NCBI GenBank assembly: GCA_949710005.1 | Contig: OX453281.1 | Location: 29,568,339-29,632,338 of the forward strand | Direction: 5' to 3' | Length of the DNA: 64,000 bases | From: Ricordea florida | Taxonomy: Eukaryota > Cnidaria > Anthozoa > Corallimorpharia > Ricordeidae | In this document: positions 12,201 through 21,700 of the stretch, piece after piece | Numbering within the stretch: the first letter of the stretch is position 1 | Layout: every line of letters begins with the position of its first letter | Translations under genes and position numbers: made by a program | Notes under the pieces: model-generated | Told to the model about the DNA's origin: nothing | The model's database searches: none | What the model saw: only the letters and a program-made list of their open reading frames with translations

Positions 12201-12901
12201 TGACACTAACTGAACCACCCTCTCTTCCGTTTTGATTTTTATTGCACCACTTCTCTCTTAAGTTTTGATACTTACTGCACCACCCCTCTCTTCTGTCTTG
12301 ACACTAACTGCACCACCCCTCTCCTATTTTCACACTAACTGCACTGCGCTTTTTCTTTGTTTGATAATAAGTGCTCCACCACTTTCTCTATTTTTGACAC
12401 GAACTGCACGGCGCTTGCTCTTTCCAGGACGACGCTGACATCCAATGGAAGTTTTCCAGGACCCGGATGTGGATGCAGTACGTGGATTCTGGGAGTGTCT
12501 TGCCGCCACCGTTCAATCTCATCCCCCCACCCCGCCTCTTGATCCGTTATGTGAGGAGACTTTTCGCAGGGCCCGTCAGGGTAACTCAAACCTTAAAATA
12601 ACTGACAGCTATGTTAATCATTTTATCTCTGTTGTAAATATTTATATGCACCAGTCGCTGGCCAGGCACTACCAAGATTTTAAATGTTTTTAACTATAGT
12701 CAATTTACTTAAGAGGTAATTAATGTAAATTCATTTTACTTTTTGGTTAAAATCTTACTGTATATTTTAAGAGTTTCAATTGTAGCTGTATTTTGTAAGT
12801 GATGTTATTCTTATTTTTATACAGTTTTATCCATTTGTAATCATCTTTACACGACCCCACAAGCTTTGAGCTTTAAACCATATCGTTTTTAAATAAAGGA
12901 T

Positions 12902-12941
<40 letters not shown>

Positions 12942-13921
12942 CCATCCTTGATGTCAAGATGTTAAGAGAATTAAGCAAAACTTTTCCGCGGTGACATTGT
13001 TTGCAGGAGAGTTCTAACGACTCAATGCTAGTGAATATTTAAGTCCTTCGTCAAATCTTTGAAAATTATACTAAAAAAAGCCATATGATAACATTGCTTA
13101 TGTTTACATTTCACTCTTTTTCGGTTGAGAAACGGACTTACTTTGTTTGGTTTCTGTTGTAGGGCGGTTGTTGCGGTGACCACCGTCGATCCCAGTCCAC
13201 GCGGTTAGAGGGAAATGTGGACTTACAGCGTGTACGTATTGGGGGATTTAACCCTTTCATTCCCAGATGTGATCAATATACAACTTCTCCTTACATTATC
13301 AATACAATACAAAGAAAACTGATGATGAGAATTGGGCAGGTGATCAACCCGAGGATATTGACCTCATTTGATGGCAAATTCTCCAAACTGTTTAATAAGG
13401 ATGTGTATGGCTCTTGTTAAGGAGAATTGCTCTTTTGATCTTGGGAGTGAAAGGGTTGACGTTTTCTTTATGTTTTCATTGTATAGTTTTCAATTGGAAT
13501 TATTCTCACATACGTCATGAACATTTAATATCTTGATATTCATGACGTATGTCAGAATAATACCATGCATGTTATTTATATCCACATTTGTTTTTTTTAT
13601 AAACTGGATTTATTTTTAGGTGCTTGATCACCACATTAAGGGATTTCTTGCTAATAGCTTGTGTCCATTCGTTGAGTCGCCATCGTATTAAAATCCTGTT
13701 GTTTTCGTCTTTTGATTCAGCGCACTAACATCATGAGAAGCTTGATTCACCGTTACCTATTCACTCTAGAGAAGTGTGGGACACAGTCTCAAACGTCTTT
13801 CGAGTCCCAGGCCGACCTCAGTCAATTGAGAGACTTGATAAACCGGATACAAGTAATGCTTCAGCAGAGAAATGGCGGGAAATCTGCTCCAGAGAAAGAG
13901 CATGCAAAGACATATCTGTAG
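3499..13921 (+). CDS. TRPC-like cation channel, gene A of a tandem trio
   Basis: Seven exons join in frame: 3499-4443, 9404-9701, 10177-10681, 11562-11757, 12428-12580, 13163-13231, 13721-13921 (788 aa). All junctions have AG/GT and matching phases; exon 6 is least certain. Order: ankyrin repeats (about 25-155); zinc-site motif H164, C168, C170, C173; the TRPC N-terminal TRP_2 domain (ALASP near 192-196, then helices ending EEIGCVM); six membrane segments in exons 2-4; pore LFWDLFG; S6 with NMLIAMM; TRP box QWKFSR followed by LPPPFN, the TRPC signature; short C-terminal helical tail. TRPC channels are tetrameric, Ca2+-permeable, non-selective plasma-membrane channels acting downstream of phospholipase C; this role here is family inference. 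Intron 1 is about 5 kb and filled with repeats. The start is the first Met of the open exon, before the ankyrin region. Confidence 0.92.
4615..4766. mobile_element. MITE family B, copy 1 (interior in reverse orientation)
   Basis: Terminal inverted repeats contain AGGTCCCTACTTCATTATGC and, at the other end, its reverse complement leading to GGAAATCTTACC. The interior is the exact reverse orientation of copy 2 at 5206-5358, while the outermost bases of the two copies match in direct orientation. Lies in TRPC-A intron 1. Confidence 0.9.
5206..5358. mobile_element. MITE family B, copy 2
   Basis: Same ends as copy 1 (left GGAATGATTTCCGC, right CGGAAATCTTACC) with interior GCACGTGCAAATATTTCTTG in the opposite sense to copy 1. 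The 31221-31373 copy has the same interior orientation as this one. Confidence 0.9.
5920..6519 (+). repeat. CTG/CTA trinucleotide array, about 600 bp
   Basis: Nearly uninterrupted CTG, CTA and occasional CTT/GTG triplets on the TRPC-A sense strand, in intron 1. All three frames are open over long stretches (poly-Leu, poly-Thr/Ala, poly-Cys/Tyr), which is a composition artefact. Followed by a degenerate repeat containing AGCGACCACC strings (6530-6700), similar to the sequence just before the second array at 9103. Confidence 0.97.
6903..7354 (-). pseudogene. HIRAN-like domain fragment, frame-broken
   Basis: Two adjacent minus-strand reading frames (7354-7169, then 7142-6903) together resemble one domain: RGYHIYKD, then [18 protein letters not shown], then after the frame change [10 protein letters not shown] and FLKRR. 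The pattern GYxxY, EPxxxxD, AVAVV, VGHxP is that of HIRAN-type domains, which occur in many uncharacterised and transposon-borne invertebrate proteins. Stops separate the halves, so this is a dead fragment inside TRPC-A intron 1. Family assignment is from pattern memory and only moderate. Confidence 0.45.
7590..7940 (+). pseudogene. possible transposase C-terminal remnant
   Basis: On the + strand an acidic stretch ([13 protein letters not shown]), an in-frame stop, then [20 protein letters not shown] and, after another break, [15 protein letters not shown]. Acidic DDEDDLF-type tails followed by a short helical segment are common at the ends of pogo/Tigger-type transposases, but no catalytic core is present here. 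Weak call; it could be any decayed repeat-borne ORF. Confidence 0.3.
9103..9305 (+). repeat. second CTG/CTA array
   Basis: About 200 bp of CTACTG triplets turning into pure CTA at the 3' side, 98 bp before exon 2 of TRPC-A. It immediately follows GGTCGCTTACGAGAG, part of a dispersed repeat whose relatives lie next to the first array. Confidence 0.97.
9782..9952. repeat. minisatellite of about 60 bp, 2.5 units
   Basis: The string AGCCCTTTCATTCACA recurs three times, with CAAACCTTCAGTCATTTAGT between, in TRPC-A intron 2. No other feature seen in that intron. Confidence 0.88.
11312..11407. repeat. short inverted-repeat element in TRPC-A intron 3
   Basis: AATCCGCTGGGTGAT at 11312-11326 is matched by its reverse complement at 11393-11407; an inner GCAGGC/GCCTGC pair extends the hairpin. 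The rest of this intron (10682-11561) shows nothing recognisable. Confidence 0.8.
12120..12420. repeat. degenerate pyrimidine-rich tandem repeat before a splice acceptor
   Basis: Units of roughly 40 bp of the form CTCTCTTCTGTTTTGACACTAACTGCACCACC in pieces, decaying from copy to copy, run for 300 bp right up to the acceptor of TRPC-A exon 5 at 12427. The true polypyrimidine tract looks like the last unit of the array. Confidence 0.8.
12700..12945 (+). repeat. probable LINE 3' tail ending in (GAT)n
   Basis: AATAAAGGAT followed by about 13 GAT repeats, preceded by non-coding sequence. This is the usual look of a 5'-truncated non-LTR element with a microsatellite tail. No ORF supports it, hence moderate confidence. 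In TRPC-A intron 5. Confidence 0.45.
13248..13457. mobile_element. MITE family C, copy 1
   Basis: Terminal inverted repeats TTAACCCTTTCATTCCCA and TGGGAGTGAAAGGGTTGA. Inserted 16 bp after the donor of TRPC-A exon 6. Relatives at 13948-14409 and 52491-52707. Confidence 0.75.
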
Positions 13922-13947
13922 GCTGTCAGTATTAACTGTTGCTGTCT

Positions 13948-14409
13948 TAATCCTTCACTGCCAAGATCTGAGAAGCAATTTTCTCAAGCGACTGCCATAC
14001 ATTTGGTTTTAAGTTAGCTTAGGGACGGACCATTAGAAAAGTGATGGGGGGGGGGGAATTTTCAGCTTGCACGAATTTTTTTTTCGCTCACTGCTTGTGC
14101 AGGAATTCTTTTTTTCAGGTGAACCCCTCTGCATGAATTTTTTTTTACCTTCTTCTTTGCATGAATTTTTTTCTTGGCCTTTTCCCTTGCATTAATTTTC
14201 TTTTGTTTTGTTTTTTCCCACCCCCCCCCCCATCACTTTTCTAATGGTCCGTCCCTTAAGTAGAATTTAGTGTCAGACAGGAGCCCATCAGATCAATTCA
14301 CAATGTCTGAGTTGATCATCTCTGTGATTCTCATTAACAGTTAACCATTCATTTCATTGTTCTTGTATGGAGAAGTTCCATGCTGATCACTTCTGGGAGA
14401 GAGGGTTAA
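13948..14409. mobile_element. family C repeat, copy 2, split by a family A MITE
   Basis: Matches 52491-52707 on both sides of the insertion at 14022-14255: before it, CTGAGAAGCAATTTTCTCA and TTGGTTTTAAGTTAG; after it, TGTCTGAGTTGATCATCTCT and CTTGTATGGAGAAGTTCCAT. Hence an older element interrupted by a younger one. Confidence 0.9.
14022..14255. mobile_element. Harbinger-like MITE, copy 2 (TSD TTA), nested
   Basis: Ends GGGACGGACCATTAGAAAAG and reverse complement; target duplication TTA at 14019-14021 and 14256-14258. Interior opposite in sense to copies 1 and 3. Inserted in the family C repeat. Confidence 0.93.
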
Positions 14410-14436
14410 AGATTTGAGTAATAACAGAGTAATGAG

Positions 14437-14534
14437 TCGTCTCCTTCGCAGCCGTTGTCTGGCTCGTCACGCAGCGCATCTCTCCACACAAAGCGTTGCG
14501 TGACAAGCCAGACTAGGGCTGCGAAGTAGACTGG
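14437..14534. mobile_element. small MITE family D, copy 1
   Basis: Ends GTCTCCTTCGCAGCC / GGGCTGCGAAGTAGAC, with inner TCACGCA and GCGTTGCGTGAC. Relatives at 25660-25760 and 38867-38982. Confidence 0.7.
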
Positions 14535-15796
14535 TTAATGAGCCCTTGGTAATAATTCCTCACAGGGAGTACCACTGTACCACACACTTAGAGATTTTAT
14601 GTTGCAAACAGTTAAATATAATAGAGCTGTATATCAAGTTCTCAATTCTCATCATGTTTACTAGACATGGTTTCGCGATTTTTAAGCAAAAGTCTAATCC
14701 ATATTCCTATCTCAGTTCTCAGAACCAAGGGGCTTAAGGCCATCTATTTCTATTAAACAAATCTTTTTGAGTGTAGGACATATGTAAATTCAATCCTCTT
14801 TGTTTTACTCAATTATTGAAAATAGCTGCATAGAAACTTTGGCTTTGCGCTGAAGATGGATACCACAAAACCATGCCTCAGATTGAGAGCCTGAGTATTT
14901 TTCAAGTCAGCTCGAGCCTGTTAAATTCTGTAAAAAAAGCAAGTACCTCCAGTCTTTTGAGAAATTCATTTTTTACATTTTCAGAAGACAGAAGAGATGG
15001 GCCTGTAATGTCATAGCATGGTCCGGTTTTATTTTATTTTAAGTCATTTATTGGTCAGTTCAATAAAAGAGAACATAGGACCAAACTTGTACACTGCTAT
15101 CGAAGTACAAACCCAGTCAAGACCTGAAGAAGGGACTTAAGTTTCTATTATCCATCAACCTTCTTTTAGACCAGATAGTCACGCAGAAATGCTGGTTCCA
15201 TCCCGGGGTTCCATCTCTTTTCGGGGAAGGAGAAACACCGATTAAAGTGTGGTTAATGAACCAGTGAGGGCGCAACGAACTCTGGGGGTGCGGCTGGTGT
15301 CAATATACAGCTGTAATAAGCTCTGCTTTATCAGCATGCAGTCATTAATATCTCCTGATGTCTTGAGTAAATGCTAATTTCCAAATCTAATTTTAAAATC
15401 CCTTAGCGATCCCACAGTAACTAATGGCGGTTCTCTGAACAGACACTTTGTGGAGGTGTTTTGTATACTTTTCGCGTTGTGTGTATAATTTAGTAAACAG
15501 GCCTGTAGTAGAATAAAGAAATTTAGTACATTGAAACATCAGTTGTAGTCTTTTTTTTAGTTTCATTCTTTCTCGACAATTGTAAGTTGTGCAACATTCC
15601 ATTCAATCAATACTTGCGTCTGAGCAACAGAGAAGTTGTAGGCTATTTACATGAATTATCTTTTATTAATAAGCATGCTGATCATATTTCTTTGCATAAG
15701 TGTAGGTACACTGGTTTTTGTTGTGTAAATGTGGTACTGTACGTATACGGGGAGTAAAATAAAAGCGCGTGGATCAACCGTCGTTCTTGGGCAAAC
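14535..15796. other. intergenic region between TRPC-A and TRPC-B
   Basis: No gene, RNA or clear element recognised. Sequence immediately upstream of 15797 should contain the TRPC-B promoter; no motif can be supported. Confidence 0.4.
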
Positions 15797-18700
15797 ATGG
15801 CGGCCCATGCTGGACATAGGACGTTGATATCTAGTCCTTTCGAGGACGTTTTGGACGTCGCAATGCCGGATTTGTCGCTCTCCGAGGACGAAAATTCGTT
15901 TATGGAAGCTGTGCGGAGGGTAGACACAAAGCAAGTAAAGGAATACTTCAAAAGAAGAGGTGTTAAGATGTCAGAAGAAGAGAAAGCCAGAGATGTTAAA
16001 CTCGGGAGTTTTAGTCTTATTCTTGCTGCGCAAACCGACAGTTATGAGTTGGTAAAGCTCCTGGTTTCCCAAGGATATTCAATCGAGGAGCCACATCCCA
16101 GATCATGTGAGTGTGTCAACTGCGATGCCATGGGAAACTTAGAAAAGGCTCTTTATCGTCTGAATTGTTATCGCGCTTTGGCCAGCCCTGTGTATTTGTC
16201 ACTCTCCTACCTTGGTGAACTTGGCCGAGAACAGTCTTCGGCTAAGTCCGCGGTATGTTCGAGTGACACGAGAGATCCTGTGTATCGGGCCTTCGTGCTG
16301 AACGGAAAGTTAGAGAAACTGGCTGTGGAGGAATACGAGTTCAAGAGTGATTATGGGCACTTATCCACCCGCTGTGAGGAGTACGCTGTAGGACTGTTGA
16401 ACCTCTGTCGTAATATGAAGGAGATAGGCTGTATTATGTCTATGCCTTTCATTAAAGGCTTGGCTCATGTGGAAGTCAGAGCCTGTAACAAGCAAGCCAA
16501 GAAGCTAAGCGTGCTAAATTTCGCCATTAAAAACAAAAATGAACGGGTGAGTTTGTTTATAATTTTGCACTGCTCAATTATTAAATAACTATATGTATTT
16601 TGTTCGCTACCTAAGTACCCGATGACCGGCAGAAATGCATGTAGTGACCACATCTCAAGGCTCTTGGTATACATTATGGTGCGTAACTATTTAGTAGGCC
16701 TGGAGCCGGTTGTTCGAAGGTCGATTAGCGCTAACCCAGGGTTAAATTTTAACCCGGGTTTCTTTTCCTCTTGTTAAAAGGCGTCTTCTTTAACTTCTTT
16801 AACATGGCGGGAAGAAGCAAAATTTTCAGTTCGCCTCAATTTTGGTTTCTTTTCGGCTTTTCTCTGAGCACACTAGCATGTTTGGGTGGCAAAGATGGAT
16901 ACATCGGATTAAATATGTGCCACGTCAGTGTAAACAAGCAAAGTTTGGATAAACATTGGATTTTAAAACCGATATTTCCCATTTTGTATCGACTCAATGT
17001 CCGCCATATTGGATACGTGTGGAATGCTCGAGTCAGATTCAGGAAATCGAGAGTCAACTACTACAGTAATTCCGAAGCAAGCTTCAACTTTGAATATCTA
17101 CAATTATGTGGCGACGTATGTCCCAACCCGGGGCCTGCCTCCCCTCTGTTTGATGCATTTCACGTGGTAAGACACAATAGAAAAGAAGGAATATCCATCG
17201 GTCATTCGAACGTGCGAGGCCTCCGTAAGAACCTCCCCGAAGTGAAATTACTCATAGAGCATACCAACCTGGATATCCTAACCATTTCCGAAACACATCT
17301 GACACAGGATATACATGATAACGAAGTAAACATCGATGGATACCGAATTCTGAGAAGAGATAGAACACACAAAGTAGGAGGTGGAGTCGCTATTTATTCT
17401 AAAGTTAGCCAGTAGATTGTGTACATATATCCAAATACGACAACGAGGACATCGAAGCTCTCTGGATTGAATTGATAGCTCACTCGCAAAGATTGCTCGT
17501 AGGATGTGTATATAGACCTCCTGACATTACATCTTTCTTCGATAAATTCCACCAAGTATTGAGTGAAATCTGGATGACTCGTAGGAATGTTGTGATCGCT
17601 GGAGACTTCAATTCAGATCAGCATGCTCCTAACGGAAATGGTGCGAAACTCAAACGCATCTTACAATCTTACAACTTTCATAACATCATAAAAGTGCCCA
17701 CAAGAACCTCTGCGCATTCTAACACTCTGATCGACCTGATTTTGACTATCAATACCTCAAAGGTTTCGAGGTCTGATGTGATTGACTATTGCATAGCTGA
17801 TCACAAATTCATATACGTCATCTACAAGCTAAAGATCAGGAATCCAAAGCCTTCTGTTAAATATGCCTACAATTTCAAGAATGTGTTGGAAAACCCGAAA
17901 GATTTCAAACATGACCTGGAAAGTGCTCCTTGGTGGGTCTGTTCCACCTTTGAGGACCTGGATGACATCACTTGGGCTTGGAATTGCATGTACAATGAAA
18001 TTGCAAACAACCACATTACCTTACGCAAAGCTAAAGTTAGAAAACATTCACTACCTTGGATGAACAGTGAGATCCGGAAAGAGATGAACAAGAGGTATAA
18101 ACTTTTGAAAGCTTGTGCTGGTACACCCTCAACAAATAATCTCTGGGCTGATTACAAATCCTCTAGAAATAAAGTATCTAAGATGCTACGATGTGCCGAA
18201 GCTCAATATTGGAAAAAGAAATTTACAGAGACCAAGGATTCAAAATCCTTCTGGAAAACTGTAAACGAAGCCACTGGTAAATCTAAGAGTAAACAAATTG
18301 GCCTCCTCAGAGATGCTGATAATAAGCAAATCACAAACGATCATGAGAAAGCTGAATTGATTAACTCTTATTTCATAAATATTGGCAGAGAAACTAGCTG
18401 TAAAATTTCCCGAAGCTGATGAACCCCATCAATTCATGTATAGAGTTACCCCCACTGTACAGGACTTGGAGGTCAACATCAACAAACTCATAGCTGATAT
18501 CAAGACAATTAATATTAACAAAGCATCTGGTCCTGACGGCATCTCTTCTCGTGGTTTAGCTATTGCAGGATCATCATCCTTAGAGGGCATTGTAACTGTT
18601 TTCAAGAACAGCATGACTCAGTGCAGGTTTCCTAATACATGGAAGACTGCAAAAGTTAATGCAATTTTCAAAAAAGGAAGTCCAGCAGACGTTTCAAATT

Positions 18701-21700
18701 ATAGGCCAATATCACTATTAAGTATCCCCAGCAAGCTACTTGAAAGTCAGATCTGCAGCATTATTGATACCCATCTGAACAGCTGTGGTACAAAAAGCTG
18801 TAAACAATGGGGGTTTAGCAAAGGACTATCAACTGAAGGAATGCTTATCTCAATGACTGAGAGATGGAAGTTAGCAATTGACAATGGTCTAACAGTTGGT
18901 GCAGTTTTTATTGATTTCCAAAAAGCTTTTGACACTGTTCCCCATTATATTTTATCACATAAATTACATGCCATTGGCATATCAGGATCTCTTCATGAAT
19001 GGCTAATGAGCTATCTGACTGATAGACGCCAATTTACTGAAGTAAATAACTGTAGGTCTACCACTGATTATGTACGCTATGGAGTTCCTCAAGGCTCGCT
19101 TCTTGGCCCCAGGCTATACACCATATATTCGCTCCGACGAAGGGCTAACGCTCGAAACGTCAGCACCTCCTTTTTACCTTACGGTGGTATAACTTACTTA
19201 ATCAACTCGTTTGATTTACCCATTTTCTTGTGTTTCAACTTCCCACCGACGCAGCACCAGTTTCTTTAGAAACTATCCCCACTATACACCATATATGTTA
19301 ATGATCTCCCTGACCACATTGATTCGGGAGATCTCTACATGTATGCAGACGACACTACAGTCTATTGTATTGGTCCAAATGTTGACCTGGTTATGTCATC
19401 ACTAAACAAAACAATGGAGCAAGTCCTCATGTGGAGTGTTAAAAATCAACTAACCATCCACCCAATTAAAACTGAGGCAATGTTAATACGAAAAACCTCT
19501 TTTGTTGGGCCTATACCTCCCCTCTACTTCAACACTGGCCATATTGACCTGGTTAACTATACCACTTGCCTTGGAGTTAAAATCGACAATAAGCTGACAT
19601 GGACTGTGCACATTGACTCAATAAAGAAACACTTCACGCAGAAGGTTGGAGCGTTGAAGAGAATGAGAATCCTCCCTAAGAAGGTTCTCGAGGAAATATA
19701 CTTTAAAACAATCATTCCCAGTGTAACGTATGGAATCTCAGTATGGGGAAATTGTTCTCCTTCTGCACTGAACTCTCTACAACATATTCATGCAAGAGCA
19801 GCTCGTATTGTGAATAACCTTAATTCAGCGATGGCAGATGACACATGTCTCATGAAATCCGATTGGCTGCCCATCTCCTACTTCTATAAAAAATCCGTAC
19901 TGTTACTTATGCACAAAGTATACTATGAAACAACGACCCAATCAATATTTGAACTGTTTTCTAAAAGAGTATCTTCTAGATCCTCTCGTGCTCCTAACCA
20001 ATTTAACATCATTAGATTTAAATCAGAGACTGGCAGAAACACCCTACAATACAGAGGTCCTGTAATCTGGAATTTTGTAAATAGATCAGTCAAAGTACCA
20101 GATAATTCTTATTCTTTTAAACAAATTTTACGTAAACATGTTAAAATTATAGACAATTTCTCATTTGGCAAGGGGGCAAGCGTAGTCGCTAACAAAAAGG
20201 ATGATTTTATATATTTTTAAATTTTATATTTATTATTTGATGATGTATGTAAATTTATTTTCTTAGTTAGTATTAGTTAATTCTGACTTATTTGTATATA
20301 CTAGTTCGAAATTTATAAATGTAACTTTTATAAATGTAATTCTTAATTTTTAGGATAGTAGGTCCACATCAGCCCTTTGGCTGCCTTTTACTCAACCTAC
20401 TCATCAAATAAAGTATGTATGTATATGTATGTATGTACAAAATTGAGCCCCTCAGAGGGAGGTACACGTTTCCATGTTCCTTTTATCTTTCTGCATTCTT
20501 CCCTTGTCAGTCTTCGTCAATAAAACTACTTGTACTGTAATTGGTGGTCCCTGGTTCCTATCAATTCAATCAGAGGTTCCCTAGTTCCCTGACAATAATT
20601 AGAAAATATCCCCTGTTCCTTGAAAATAAATGCTTCTGTTCCCTTGTTCCTAAAACCCCTGGGAGGGTCAGAAAATTCGAGTGACAGGAGCACAGAAAAA
20701 TATACATTTGTGGCAAGAAGAATATGAAATTTGAACGGGCACACTTCATTCAGCGAACACAGACATCATATTGAAGAATCTTAGAAATGAAACGGCGGCT
20801 ATCGCGGTAAAAGACACGCAAGGCATTGTGGTTGAATGGAATCTTTATAAAACCATTTGACAGTACCTTCAATCATATGTATAACGTCTAAGGACTTTGT
20901 TCAAATCCCTTACGTTTGTCATCTTGTTAGCTAGTAAATGGATTGAAACTAATAACTTGCCTTCTTATATGGCTGGTTCCACCAGGGGGCAAGATGAGTC
21001 GAACCCAGATTTTCGACTAACTACCCGGGTGGGGAAGATGAGCCCATCTTGACCGCTCGAGATTTCCGGCTTTGTCCCACGAAACAACACCAAGCAAAAT
21101 GGCCATATAATAAAACCTTTATTGACCAAGCTTGTTTGTTAAAGAAGGCTGCATATTGGTCTTGTTCATTCTTTGCGTTTTTAGTGACCTTAACTACGTC
21201 TTGGTCAATGAAAACGTAAAGAAAGAACTCGGCCAATATGCAGCCATCTTGACCTCACCCTTGGTCAATAACGCATGTATCTTGACCTCACGCTTGGTTA
21301 ATAACGCATATATCTATTTGCTACTCTTACTTTCTTACTCGTGTTTCTTAACAGTTCGTAGCTCATCCTTATTCTCAGTTGATGCTGAATGCGGTTTTAT
21401 ACCAAGAATTTGACGAGAAATGGAGTCATCGGCGAACGCTCACCAAAGCCGCGTACGTGTTACTGCACACGATTCTTCTCCCAGTTTGGTTCATCATTTA
21501 CTGGATATCGCCCAACAACAAACTATCTCAGAAATTAGCCACACCGCTGGCCAAGTTCATCAGTCATACGGGCTCGTTCTGTTTGTTCTTGGTCATTTTA
21601 ACGTTGTCATCCGTGCAAGACATGCTGGGTCTTTCAATACTGAAAATTTCCTGGATAGGTAATTATGATTAAAGTTCCTTTCTCACCTTGATTTATAAAC

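Noticed and set aside
12445-12693. 82-codon frame across TRPC-A exon 5
   Set aside because: Out-of-frame shadow of the exon with the TRP box; the WKFSR frame is the real one.
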